This document shows positions 47,788 to 59,165 of a stretch of DNA of 64,000 nucleotides, one piece after another. The position numbers were made by a program, and so were the translations under genes. The notes under the pieces were generated by a model that saw only the letters and a list, made by a program, of their open reading frames with translations, was not told the origin of the DNA and did not search any database. Each line of letters starts with the position of its first letter. Within the stretch, counting starts at the first letter, position 1. The stretch comes from Bostrychus sinensis (Eukaryota > Chordata > Actinopteri > Gobiiformes > Eleotridae). The stretch spans positions 7,447,756-7,511,755 of the forward strand of contig CM036247.1 in the NCBI GenBank assembly GCA_020698575.1. Reading direction: 5' to 3'.

Positions 47788-48472
47788 AAAACTCTAAACA
47801 CTGTTAATCTGGTCAGAGAAGTTATGTATTAGCTGGAGCCATCTTGGTTAGTTTTGATAGGAGATTATCTTCTGGTTTTGTAAGATGCGCTGCAGATAAA
47901 TGGCTGTCATAGGTCGGTATCCGGCTCCCTATGGCTGACTCTCTTGCTAATGCCTATGTGGCTCACCTGGTAGGGCCCATACCACATAAACAGAGCAACT
48001 TGACTCTCAGTTCTGGAAGACTTGCTCTATGTCATTCTCCATCCCTCTCTCCCTGACTGTCACTGTTACATAAAGCCTAAAGATATCTCTATCCATGTGG
48101 CTGTACATTTTTGGACCACAAAATAACCTAAAATGTTGTGGTCCAATAATATAAATGTGCTTTTTGATAACGATCCATCATATTTTAGAGCCCATACATT
48201 GTCTATCAGTAATACACAGTCTTAAGATGGGACAGGGAGGTTGTAGGGGGGCGGGTTGTTGTTAGAAGGCCAAGAAAAAGGGGCACACATGCAGTGAGTT
48301 CATCATTCGTCACCAATCATTCATATCCCACTCTTATCCAGTCATGTACTCTTAAAGCTCCATGCACAGAGGCCTCCCATGCATGTTCGCGGGCTAAAGT
48401 TTGACCCCCAGTAAAAACGTGGGACAGAGGTATAATATGCAGGGGAAGGGGGGGGCAGGCCGAGGCGTCTAC

Positions 48473-48591
48473 CTTGCTGCATGAGAGCTCCAACTCCAAA
48501 CCAGAAACTATTGAGCAGCGTGAAATTGTTTTCCACTACGTCCGACTCGGGGTTGCACGGGTGGGGATTGTACCACTCGTAGGGACTAAAC
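48473..48591 (-). CDS. grik2: grik2 exon: M1-M2 linker and pore loop with Q/R site
   Basis: Internal 119-bp exon joined to the M1 exon through a split Arg codon (AG|G). It encodes FSPYEWYNPHPCNPESD, VVENNFTLLNSFWFG and the pore-loop end VGALMQQ, then one base of the Gly codon. This re-entrant M2 loop forms the selectivity filter. The acceptor is a pyrimidine-rich tract ending CAG at 48592-48594; the donor is GTAGAC at 48472 downward. The first Gln after Met is position 621 in GluK2 precursor numbering, the Q/R site that sets calcium permeability and polyamine block; here it is CAG, so unedited in the genome. Only one residue stands out against the mammalian sequence as I know it (Glu for Asp in NPDSD). 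The tandem CA run at about 48602-48620 lies just upstream of the acceptor. Confidence 0.98.
48477..48479 (-). other. grik2: Candidate Q/R editing codon of grik2 pore loop
   Basis: The codon is CAG (Gln621 by counting from the M1 exon), followed by CAA and the exon end. In mammals ADAR2 deaminates the middle A, giving Arg, and needs an intronic complementary sequence downstream. The codon lies 4 bases before the exon boundary, so editing would have to precede splicing. I could not identify the complementary sequence with confidence. Confidence 0.9.
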
Positions 48592-48953
48592 CTGAAGAAC
48601 AAACACACACACACACAGACGTTTATACACAATTCACGTAGAGGAGGTCATCGGACAATATGGCCGACGTCCTACCTGGAGAGATAGGAGAGAAAAAAAC
48701 AAAGGTTAGTTAGACAAAGGAAAAGCACATCTGTGTCATTAAACAGTCCTGCTCAAAGTTAGAAGACCAGGAAGACAGTTGGGAGACTTTTGTGCAGGTG
48801 GATCATAACCAGATTGTATAAGGAGCTTTGAAATGTAAAAAGAAGTGCAACATAAGACCAATTTGTGAAAAACTGGCCTGAATTTAGCCTGTGTAGCAGA
48901 GTGAGGTGAGTCTGAAACATCTCCCATTGAACAAACTTGAACTTACCACTTAA

Positions 48954-49181
48954 AGCAGAACTAAGTAACTTTTTCAACCATATCGAAGTCCAGATAATGG
49001 CTAAACGAGTTGTTACAGGGTGATAAAAAAGGGTCCTGCAGCTTTCCCTGCTGTCTCAGGCCGAAAACCAGCCTTGCAAGAATGAGCACAGGAGTCGACC
49101 CGGAGTGCCTGAAGTTCTCAGGTCTCGCAAAAAAAAGCAGCTTGTTAGCCAAAAACAGCAAGAAATGAGAATTGTTCTGCT
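48954..49181 (+). mobile_element. MITE with TTAA target duplication, intact
   Basis: 228 bp with ends AGCAGAAC and GTTCTGCT, flanked by TTAA on both sides (48950-48953 and 49182-49185). A second copy is at 1213-1627. It lies 363 bp from the Q/R exon. Confidence 0.9.
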
Positions 49182-49684
49182 TTAATAATGAACATTTAGC
49201 TACAATAGGTCTGGCTTTATTGTTTTTCCATTGTATGTATAGTTTCACATTGTTTTTATTCCCCATATCTGTGTCCAAATCCATTCCGTATTCCCTAACA
49301 CCATTAGTAAACGTATTTTTGGACACAAACCAGCTAGGCAATTTTTCCATCACACTAATCCCACCAACAGAGGTCACAAGCCAGTGTACTCTCTTTGTGC
49401 CAGTGTCAAGCCCAGATAAATGGAGTAAAAATGGAGGATAAATGGAGAAAAGAGTGTCCGGTGTAAAAACCTCTAAATATATGAATTGCTGCATGATCTG
49501 ATCTACTGTGGTGATCCAGGAAAGGAAAAAGCCAAAAGGAAAGACAATTTTTGCAAAGCTTTTTTGCTTTGGATGAAGACGGCTTGAACTGAAGAGGTTC
49601 CAGACCCACCTCACTTAATAAAGTAAATGGGTTTGCCTAGTATTTCTACCCATGCAATGCTTTAAATCCATAATCTGGATGGAT

Positions 49685-50560
49685 TATGGTACTAATATTA
49701 ATACATGGATTTTTTAGACAGAGAAATATTTTTGTATTGTACCTTGACATGTTTCGACTGATTTTCTGCAGTTTTCCTCAGAAGTGTCATACAATGTTAC
49801 TGTGACGTGTCTGATTAAAACAGGTTTTGGCATTGTCTTCTTACCTGAAGCAATAGGACGACAGTGCCATCTGCAGTCTGACTTCTTCAAAACTGTAAAT
49901 CAGGACAATAGGGTAGGCAAGGTAGGCAACTGCCCAGAGCTGAATGGGGGCCCCCAAGAATGACCATAGAGAACAAACCATTTCAGCAACGGAAAACAAA
50001 CCACTGAAGTGACGCTGCCAGTCAAACCATAAATTGTAGCCAGCCTAAAATATTGTTTACGATCAAAAATGGACCAGAAAACAGGAAATCATATATGTTT
50101 TGTTGAGTTTCTGGGGGTGGACTCCTGGACACCCCTTGTCTTATATTGTCCCACATATTCATCAGTACATTATGCATAAAAGGCCACAATTATGAGGCAA
50201 AAGGAAAGCTTATGTTAATGCTAATCAATCGCCCCTTGTTGTGATAGTTTTGGTTTGAGGTGGGATTTACAAGAATTGTTTTTAGCCTATAAAGGGCCTC
50301 AGTTGTGTTTTTTGCCTAGGGCCCTTATAGTGTCTAGAACCGGCTCTGACAGAGACAAGGTGGCATATACCAGCTTTCTCATACTCTTCTGAAAAAGTCG
50401 GACTGCAGACAGCGGCAAAACCGGTTTAAATCGGCTGACAAGAGGCGTCACATGCCTTTTCTGAGGATGACCGCAGCAAACAACCCGAAACATGTCATGA
50501 TACGACACAAAAATATTGGTCTGCTATAAGAAATCCATGTATTAGCATTAAATCCAAGTT
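49685..50560. repeat. Inverted-repeat element
   Basis: AATACATGGATTTTTTAG (about 49700) faces AAGAAATCCATGTATTAGC (about 50530), and GACATGTTTCG...TTTTCCTCAGAA faces TTTTCTGAGGAT...CGAAACATGTC. Inside, 49905-50345 is a GGGCCC-rich repeat. Confidence 0.65.
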
Positions 50561-51439
50561 TGCTGTTTCTTCTTTTCACATTTCGAAGCTCCAGTTACAA
50601 TTTGCTTTGACTCCACCAGCGTACAATTCTTTCATTTAATCTTTTCCCCAAGTCTTATGATCCTGACCAGGAGCGTATCCGTATGTATCATGTGTTTTGC
50701 CATGCTGCTAATTAGATTACCGTTTTTAGAGCTTTGTTAAACGATTTTTTAAGTAGGATTTCTTCATGAATAAAGCCATTAGGCAAAATAAAAGCCTCGT
50801 CAATAATTACTCCTCTCCATCTCTCTCTTGTGTATTTTTTTTTTCAATTTTAATAACACACACAATAGTTTGGGGAGTGGGCCTGGGTAGTCACAGCACT
50901 TGTACCGGGGAAGTGGCTCCTCTTGTGGGCGTGCTCATATCAAAGGCAATTCCCTCAGTAATTTAATCGGAAAATAACTTCATTGTCAGCTGAGAAAAGA
51001 GCTAATAATCCTTATAATCTTGGAGAGGCATTAATATTCAGCAGATCAAACGCTTCATTCCCGTCAGAGCCCATGCCAGCACCCCCCTCCTCTCTTCCCC
51101 GTTCTCCTCAACCAGAGAGATTTCTCATTTATTCACGTTTAAATAAAAGTGACATTACATTAGTAAAGGTTGATTGGTCTACAATTAAGCATCCTGACCT
51201 GATTTGGTTTGTGGCAAAGTGGAGGCAACGAGAGGGCCCCTGTCTTGACTCACAAGCTTGTAACGCATACACGCACACGCAAGGGTTGCACTAATCAAAA
51301 TGCAAGTGCATTATGGGGACTTGTCTCAGCGAGGACCGTCCAACGCACTGGAAGTCACAACTGATAACGCTGATGTGGAGGAAACATCTGGACTAAGGAT
51401 AATACACAGGGAAGAGAGACGTGAGTGGATTAAATCGTC

Positions 51440-52340
51440 CTAGGGGTCAAGTCACTGGGAATTTTTTTTTAATACGGGACTCGAGTCACTGTTTAGAGGG
51501 CTAAGAACAGAAAATGCTATTGATATGCAGTAGTATTACTATGCAGGTCATGGAAAATCTTATTAAAACGAGCTCTGAATGGCTGATAGTGTTTGAAGTT
51601 GGTGCATGGGACAATTGACCTTTTTCATAAAAATGTGAAGTAGTTCCGTGCCGTGTTTTCCCATTTTGGGTTAGCGCTCACCAAGCTCACCAAATTTCAC
51701 ACTTGCAGATGTAATGACAAGAACAGAGGCAAAAACACCCACAAATAGGCCAAGACAAAGGCTACAAACTCTTTCATGACCAATTTATTCACGATTAGCT
51801 CAAAGTTCAATTGCTTCCAACAATTAGAATTAGCTAACTACTGATGACAGAAGAAAAAAGTCTATTGGTCACAATAACTCTACGCCAAATGCTGTTCTTG
51901 GACTCGTCTCTTCTCACAGAGCAGGACTCGTGACTCGACTCCGACCTGTAAACTGATTTGGACTCAGACTTGAGGGCTAATAGCTTGGACTTGGACTCCG
52001 GCACTGTTTAGTTGGCTCTTTGGGCGCTGAAAGATGAGACAGTGCTGCATAATATTCAAGTCTGCGCAAAGAAAAACATCTTTTAATATTCTCTCACAAA
52101 ATAGGTTCATACAAAACCAAAAGATTTTGCCGTTAAACCCTCATGAGTAAATTCATTGGTGACTCAACTTGGACTTGGACTTCAGTTTATCTGGACTGAA
52201 TTTGGACTCGAGTTGATTTTGACTGGGCTTGGACAGGATTAAGACTCAACTCAGACTTGCATCACAATTCAAGACAACTCAACTCGGACTCTGCCATTTT
52301 TTTGGGTGACTCAGACTCCTACTGCTAATGACTTGACTTG
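51440..52340. repeat. Degenerate GACTYGGACT-type repeat tract
   Basis: Two stretches (about 51440-51500 and 51900-52340) rich in variants of GACTCGACTCGGACT with GACTTGGACT. They are separated by unremarkable sequence. Confidence 0.6.
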
Positions 52341-55300
52341 AACCCCAGTCTTTTCTGATTGCAGCAATGTTAACTATAGATCCCTGTCAAAATACACAGA
52401 AAGTATCTAGTTACTTTGCTTCTCTGACTTAAGGTCATCCTAATTTTCACAGGCAACAATGCATAGCTCATTTTTATTGAAATTCCTGTTGCGATACTTT
52501 TCTACTTCACATTGTCACAAGAAGAATTACTGAACACCCAGCAAGTCATTTGAGTTCATCCACTACATGCTGCAAATAAATTGGATATTCTCCTGTCTAA
52601 ACAACTGTTCAGTAATCCACTTTTACCACTCCTAAGACAATGTACCAACAACATCTGTGCGTCCGTCGGACCACTGGCTAACAGGCTTTGTTATTCTAAT
52701 GCTGTTAGCGTTGCGTTCCCCTGCTTCCGACTTCCCTGTGTAGTTCAAGGACCTTTTGTGTACGCCCCGCCTGTGTCTTTCTCTCAGACACACCTTGAAC
52801 TTATAAATCAATCCTTCCTCTTAGTTCAGATTTGCTTTGCTTAGGTTCATGCGACCTTGCAAGCGACATCTGTGACTTCGTTTACGCCTGTACATGACTT
52901 CGTTTACACCTGTATGTGACTTTGTTTCCGCCGTTTGAAAAGCCAATTATCACAAAAATAAGTGAAGTAGTCGCCAATGCCCGACTAGACCTTATAGGAG
53001 CGGCAGGCAGAAAAGAAAAAAAAACATGAAAGGATGCAACGTAGCTTAACCTGTCTCTCCCATTGCTGCCATTTTGATCCAATTACTGTGGCCTTACATT
53101 ATCGGAGGTCATCTGTGCTGTAGAGGGAAAAACTTTGAACAAGGTCAATGCCGAGATAAGCGCAGAGGAGGAGGAAAAAAAAATAGGAAACTTGCCGACA
53201 GACAATGTCACGCTTTTATCTTTGAACGAAAGGGGGGTAGGGGTCATTGGAAGAGATGAAATGCGAGATAAGGCCAATGTCAGCGGTGACACGCAGCCCC
53301 CGTCCTCCACTGAGCGGCGGTGATTGACATGTGCGGCCTCATAAAGAAAGCGGTTTACCTTATCACAGAGCACACCAAATCATGCTTTAATACTGGAGTA
53401 TAGGTTTTTAACAAGCAGCTACTTCCAAGGATGAATGACTGAAGAGGTATTGGTCTCAAAAATGTCCTAAACAAGGATACATGAAGTTGGACTATGGACC
53501 GAGGTAAGAAAATGTTTGATGTAGAAATTTGGGGTTGTTTTTTTTATTTTTATGCATGCATAGTAGCTGATGAAAGTCATCGGTGTCTAAAATCTGTCTT
53601 GGAAACTATGGGCCCTGTTAGAGATAATGCAACATGTCAGTGGAAAAATCAGCTTTCAGTTCTCCATCTAACGCTATTGAACTTCTATTTTGGCTCGCAG
53701 TAGGTGAAATGGCCACCCACTAACATCTGGATGGCAGCTTGCAAAAATGTATCTGGCATTTAAGGCGGAGGTGATGCTGTGTGATCTGAGCCACAGTCCG
53801 ACTTCACTACAGACGTCTTGCTCCTTCTGTTGCAGCCAAATCTCACCCACAACCCAGGTGAGGAGCAGTTCATCCCAAACGCACCTAATCAGAGCCATTA
53901 TACTCATAAAAACAAAACTTTTCTCATGAAAACAGAATCATTTTACTCATAAATACAGACATTTTCTCGTAAAAACAGAACATTTTTTCAGGAACCAATA
54001 AACAGGAATTCTTGATTGTATTTGTGTAATAGCTGGAAACGTCCACCTATGTTTAGAGTCATGTTTTCATTCAGTACAATAACTGGCTCACTTATAGAGG
54101 TGTAATGATACAGTATGTATTGATGTATAGATTTTTTTATCCTTACAATACAACTATATTGATACATATTGTATTGAGTCAGCATTTTCTAGACAGTGTA
54201 TATTGATATAAATGGGAAAAACAATTGATAATATCGGCATATCAATATTAGAAATTTGCATGTTAAAATAAAACCAGATTTGTCTTTTTGGCTGTAATTT
54301 TTGTGTTTTGAATGAAATAAAATGTTATTTTCAACTGTGGTTCACTCTCTGTCTGCCGGACATAATCAACCCTGGCTGTGATGCGAGATTTGAGAGTAAA
54401 TTTTAATGATTTTTTTGGCAAAAGGTTGCTGTATCGATCGTACCAATATCAATCGTATCGAATGATATTGTTCTAAATCAGCCAACATTGTTCTTGAATT
54501 GGATCAAAACAATTTTAATTAATACATATTGTATCATTGCTAAAACGTACTCTTACACCCCTACTAACTTAGATTATTTTACTACTGAGTTTTCACTACA
54601 ACCATTGGTTTTGATAAACTGGGCACACTGCATTGTGTGGGCTATGCTAATGCTTTTGTAATCCAGCTTCCAGGGGTCACAGGCCAGTGTACTCTTTGTG
54701 CCAGTCCCAAGCGCATATAAATTGAGAGGATTGCGTCAGGAAGTGCATCAGGCAAAAACATTAGAATGCAATTAACTACACACTGAGAAGCAAAGGAGAA
54801 GATGCTATTGCTCTAGTATCAAAACTAAAGGACACCATACTTATAATCCTATGTAAAAACCAACAAACGTCTGTGACTGAGAAAATGAGGGATATGCTTT
54901 TAACATGAGCACTTATCAACAGCTGCAGCAGCAGAGGAGCCAGGTGAGTGTTTGATGTGAGGGAACATTAGGGAAGATTTACCACAGAGAGAAAAACCTA
55001 ATTTTAAAATGAAGGTAAAAGAGCGAGATGTCAGAATCCCGAGTCATAATTATTTCGATAAAGACGTGAGTATTCTCCACAGCGGTCTGATAAGCGTCAC
55101 TAAGCCGCTCCTTATCTTCAGTCATTTCTGTGGCTGTGGAGGAGGTGAGTCCCCAAAGTGGAACAAGGTGATAACGTGGCTGCTTTAGAAGAGCTCTGAA
55201 TCTTTTTTTTTTTTTTTTAAGTCATTTTACTGCGATAGCGCCAGAAGCATTGACATTAAACCTGGAATGTTAGCAACATTTAGGGTTAGCGTCGTTAGCG

Positions 55301-55979
55301 TCAGTGGGTTAAACCTGAAGGCTAATCTGACTCTAGCAGCTTGTATCGGTCCCATTCAGACAGTCAGCCATTCGATACAGCACAGACACAGGCATACATA
55401 GATATAAAATGTGCAATGTACACACACATATAGTATTAAAATCTAAAAATGAGCTAAGGCCTGCGGTGCTGTGGCTGATAGTTGTGCTGTAAAGTTGGCC
55501 TCACAGTGTTTTGTGAACTAAAACTGATTTAACAGATGACAAATGTGAATAATATCAGACTTTTTTCCCCACAGCTGAGTTTTTTTTTAGGAGTTTTTCC
55601 TTTACTGGGACTTTTTAGTTTTAGTGTGTTTATATTTGTGTGACTAATTGTTTGTGAAGCCCTTTAAGGTGAATGCTGTTGTGATATTGGGCTACATGTA
55701 AATAAAATTGAATGAAATTGAACTTTCCTGGCTATGAATTGACTGAAAATAAGTCTCAAAGTGAAAATCTAAAGGTGGTTTGTAGCGTAGAAGACGGTTA
55801 TCTTCTCTAATCCAAGAAACTTTGTCGATTCTGAATTAAACTGGTGAGTGAGGTTGAGCTGAGGTTATACTCTTTAGAGGGAGGAGTTTGACCTGAAATA
55901 AATTTTTTTTTGGTCTATAGAGGATGAAAGCCTTAGAGTAGGCCATCTTTCATCTTCAACTCTAAAAACCACTTCCTGG

Positions 55980-57076
55980 GGCTGGGTACTGTTTTTTTTT
56001 TTTTTTCTATACCAGTACTTAAATCAGTGTTCCTGCAGGTATCAGCAAGTCTAATTTAATGCTTTTTAATGCCATTTTTTATTGCAACAAACATACAAAT
56101 GTAGACGCTTACATTGTCAAAATGTATTTGCAAGTATTGTAAAATACAGGGAAATCAAAAATCTGATGGTTGGGTAATTTGGTCTCGCTGGAAGCAAACT
56201 TGTTCCGCCTGTGTGTCACCCTAGTGTAGGCTACAGAAATGGTAAATTATTATTAGTATACATATTTTACTTCAAACCTTTATTTAAATTTTAATGAATG
56301 TTGAAATCAAATTTATTCCGACTTAAGGCCTTAATTTTTACAAAATCAATTTAATGACTTTTAATGCTTTTTAATGCTGTATAATGAGACCTGGTTTTCG
56401 ATACCGGTATCGGAAGAATATGATGTGGATTCATTATTATATTTAGTTATTCTTTAGGCGACTGTGATGTCTTTAGTTAAAAGACAAATATGTTCATAAG
56501 ATTAGAAAGTTGAATAAGTTCATAAACAAATTAAATTAGAAAGAAAATTATTCTTTGATATAGGGCGGCACGATATGGAGGAAACATGCGATATTTGATA
56601 ACTATGATGAAAATTATGATAATATTACTGCGATATTTGAAAATAAAGCCTACTTTTCAAACATAGTAAGTTAAATTCACTACATTTCACAAAAATGTAA
56701 GATCATGTATTTACAAGTCAAAACAGCAACAAAATCAAAACTTAACACAGACTAAACCAGAAATAAAACAAGGCTAAGCTGTGACGAAATTAATTAAATT
56801 ACCACTAAAACTGGACTTTTTAAACATTTTTATTTAGTCACAACACATGTTCTTTTAAGGCTCTGATGGAAAAGGATTCTTCAGTGTAAATCTCTGTCAG
56901 ATGGAAGACCACAGTGTTATTGCGATATATTTAGATTCTTGCGATACGGATCTTGCATTTGCTGATATTGCGATAACGATAATTTTGCGATATATTGTGC
57001 AGCCTTACTTTGATACCGCTCAGTACTGGAGCTTTTTGGTCGATACCACTAAGGTATCATTGTTCAGTACCCAGCC
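55980..57076. mobile_element. DNA element with GGCTGGGTACTG ends, hosting a nested hAT MITE
   Basis: Ends GGCTGGGTACTG and CAGTACCCAGCC are exact inverted partners. Inner arms contain the GATACCGGTATCGG and CGATACCACTAAGGTATC motifs. The hAT MITE at 56561-57007 is inserted near its right end. Confidence 0.8.
56561..57007 (+). mobile_element. hAT MITE, family 2, copy 3, perfect target duplication
   Basis: Begins TAGGGCGGCACGATATGG and ends CGATATATTGTGCAGCCTTA. CTTTGATA lies on both sides (56553-56560 and 57008-57015). Inserted in the element 55980-57076. Confidence 0.92.
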
Positions 57077-57898
57077 ATACCACTGCCAGAAAATGTATTT
57101 AATCTTGTTTTGACTGAGACAGCCTTAGTGACAGACATTTCTCAGACAATTACAATAAATCATATTCCATATTAAAGATATGCAACACCTCCATAAAAAC
57201 TGGTTTAAAAAGTCAGTTTAAAGTGTCCATTAAGCTCTGTAGAAAAGTTTTTAAAATACCTATAAGAATTTGTTGGCAGAGTATAACTTGTATTTTGGCG
57301 AACGTTGCAGTGCCAGCAGGTGAAACGTCCACCCACGAACATCTGGATGGCAGTTTGCTCAGTTTTATGTGGCAATCTGTACTTTTCCTTCCAAAAACGC
57401 TGCACGATAACCACACAGTGAAACAAATGCTCTGTTCAGCTGCAGAAATATAAAAAGTATTTTGTCTGAGATAAAATATGAATAAATCCACCTACAGTAT
57501 ATGTGTGTACAGTGTGGGCTGTGCAACTGTGGAACATTTTGATTCAGAGATGTGATTTTTAGGCTTATTTTCAGAATTCAAATACCTTAGCAGTAATTAG
57601 AAGAATGAGAAATGCTGACCAACGGGTTATGGTGCATTTTTTGGGGATGCTTTCAGAAACATACCTAGTCCAGTAAATACGAGGCCAAATTCAGTAAAAC
57701 CATTCTATTATTTCAAAATAATAAGCACAAATGTTTCAAAACAGTGACTTTTAATCCACATTTTGGTAAATCCTCAATAAATGACTTTCATATTTAGGTA
57801 AAAAAAAAAAAATCAGTAGATGCAAAAACAACTACAGTGGGTAGGATTATTTTATGAACAATGTATAAGTTAATATAAAGTTAAAAATCTTTGTGATT

Positions 57899-57986
57899 CT
57901 GTGATTGGTGGTGGTTGGAGAGGCCATAGGCGCAGAATGGCAGCCACATCTCTGTCAGTCTGCCCCAGGGCACCTTTGGCAACAGA

Positions 57987-58024
<38 letters not shown>
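57899..58024 (+). repeat. SINE fragment with (ATT)n tail
   Basis: Contains GGTGGTGGTTGGAGAGGCC and TCAGTCTGCCCCAGGGCA from the SINE body, ending in about 12 ATT units (57987-58024). Confidence 0.85.
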
Positions 58025-58617
58025 GTTCACATGTCATCTGCTTTTCAAAAAATATTGCATTTCACAAAACACTATGGAGCCGTTGTGCACTAAATCTTTT
58101 GTTGCCCTACACATGCAGCTGCAGCAGTGTAGCATGCATTCGTTTACAAAGGAGAGAGAAAGGATCAGAGTGAGGGGGAATTTCCACACTTACCCAAACA
58201 CTTACTTATTGTGATATAAAAAAAAAAAAGAAAAATACAGATTGGTGCATATTCTGAGCCAACTTAGATGACAGTTGCTGCCTCTTTTGCTTTTGGGTGA
58301 TCATATCGCCAGTAACATCAGTAAAAGACAAGTTTGTTAGCGGTAAAACTGTCGGACGGCCGCTGTTAAAGAGACGGCCCCGGTCCGAAAGTTTTAGCGT
58401 TAACGTGAACCTTTCTGTCTCTGTTTTCTTCACCATGCTTCAGCAACAACTAATGACAAATGTGGAGAGCTTGTCTTTGTGCAGCAGGAGATACCACCAC
58501 CTCACATATAACAATCAGGCATAACATTATGACCATTTGCCTAATGTGCAGCTCTATATGCAACAAACTGTTAACGCATCAACTTTCAGGGCAAAATATT
58601 CACTTGCTGCCTAATTT

Positions 58618-58909
58618 AGGGTGACCACATTTTTAGACCCAAAAACTAGATCACTTTTTTTTTTTTTTTCCACTTATCATGCTGCATTTGAACTCACCAC
58701 AGTAACAAAAACGCTCCGTGCAATTTTCTGTCGTATGTACATGGCACTAGGACTTAAGTTTTGAATTTTAATGCCAATTTATTAATAAAAATAGTGACAC
58801 TGTATAGACAGAAGTGTTTTTAAGTTAAAATAGGGACAACTGGGATATGGTTTGTTGAAAACTGGGACATATTGACAGTCCCAGTTAAATAGGGACATTT
58901 GGTGACCCT
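58618..58909. mobile_element. Small DNA element with AGGGTGACCA ends
   Basis: The left AGGGTGACCACATTTTT and right GGACATTTGGTGACCCT are inverted partners. The interior contains several TGGGACAT/GTCCCAG motifs. Confidence 0.7.
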
Positions 58910-58913
58910 CGCC

Positions 58914-59165
58914 CAGGGGTCTGCAACCTTCTGAATCCAAAGGGCCAAATTGTTTCCCAAACATATAAAACTTGAATTTGTAAAGAGCCACAACAAATTT
59001 TAATGCACAAAAGTTGCTTAGCCTATAACTAAAATATATCCTACAGGTGTTCATTGATAATTAGAAACTGTGAAAGAACTGTGTCAAATACTGCACTGAT
59101 TATCTCACTCAGAGAACTAGAGTTACATCCTGTAAATATTTCTCGGCGCTCGTGTGTGGCTCTTT
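58914..59165 (+). mobile_element. hAT (Charlie-like) left-end fragment
   Basis: Starts CAGGGGTCTGCAACCTTCTG, then AAAGGGCCAAATTG and AAAGAGCCACAAC. The right end is not identifiable. Confidence 0.6.

Larger units (their letters stand above)
35463..48472 (-). other. grik2: grik2 intron (13.0 kb) between Q/R exon and M3 exon
   Basis: Bounded by donor GTAGAC (48472 downward) and an acceptor ending CCCCAG (35463 upward). This is the intron that in mammals carries the complementary sequence required for Q/R editing. It contains three 11-bp arrays, a hAT copy with a nested foldback, a hAT MITE with perfect target duplication, a LINE remnant, a 0.8 kb inverted repeat and a SINE. Nothing recognised in about 38580-39815, 41100-42610, 43640-44790, 45120-45960, 47110-47370 and 47910-48470. 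Confidence 0.9.

Noticed and set aside
48961..49614. Longest non-repetitive open frame in the window (217 codons, minus strand)
   Set aside because: It runs straight through the TTAA MITE at 48954-49181 and a second dispersed segment (GTCACAAGCCAGTGTACTCT, also near 54675). It matches no protein family I know and shows no splice or codon pattern of a gene.
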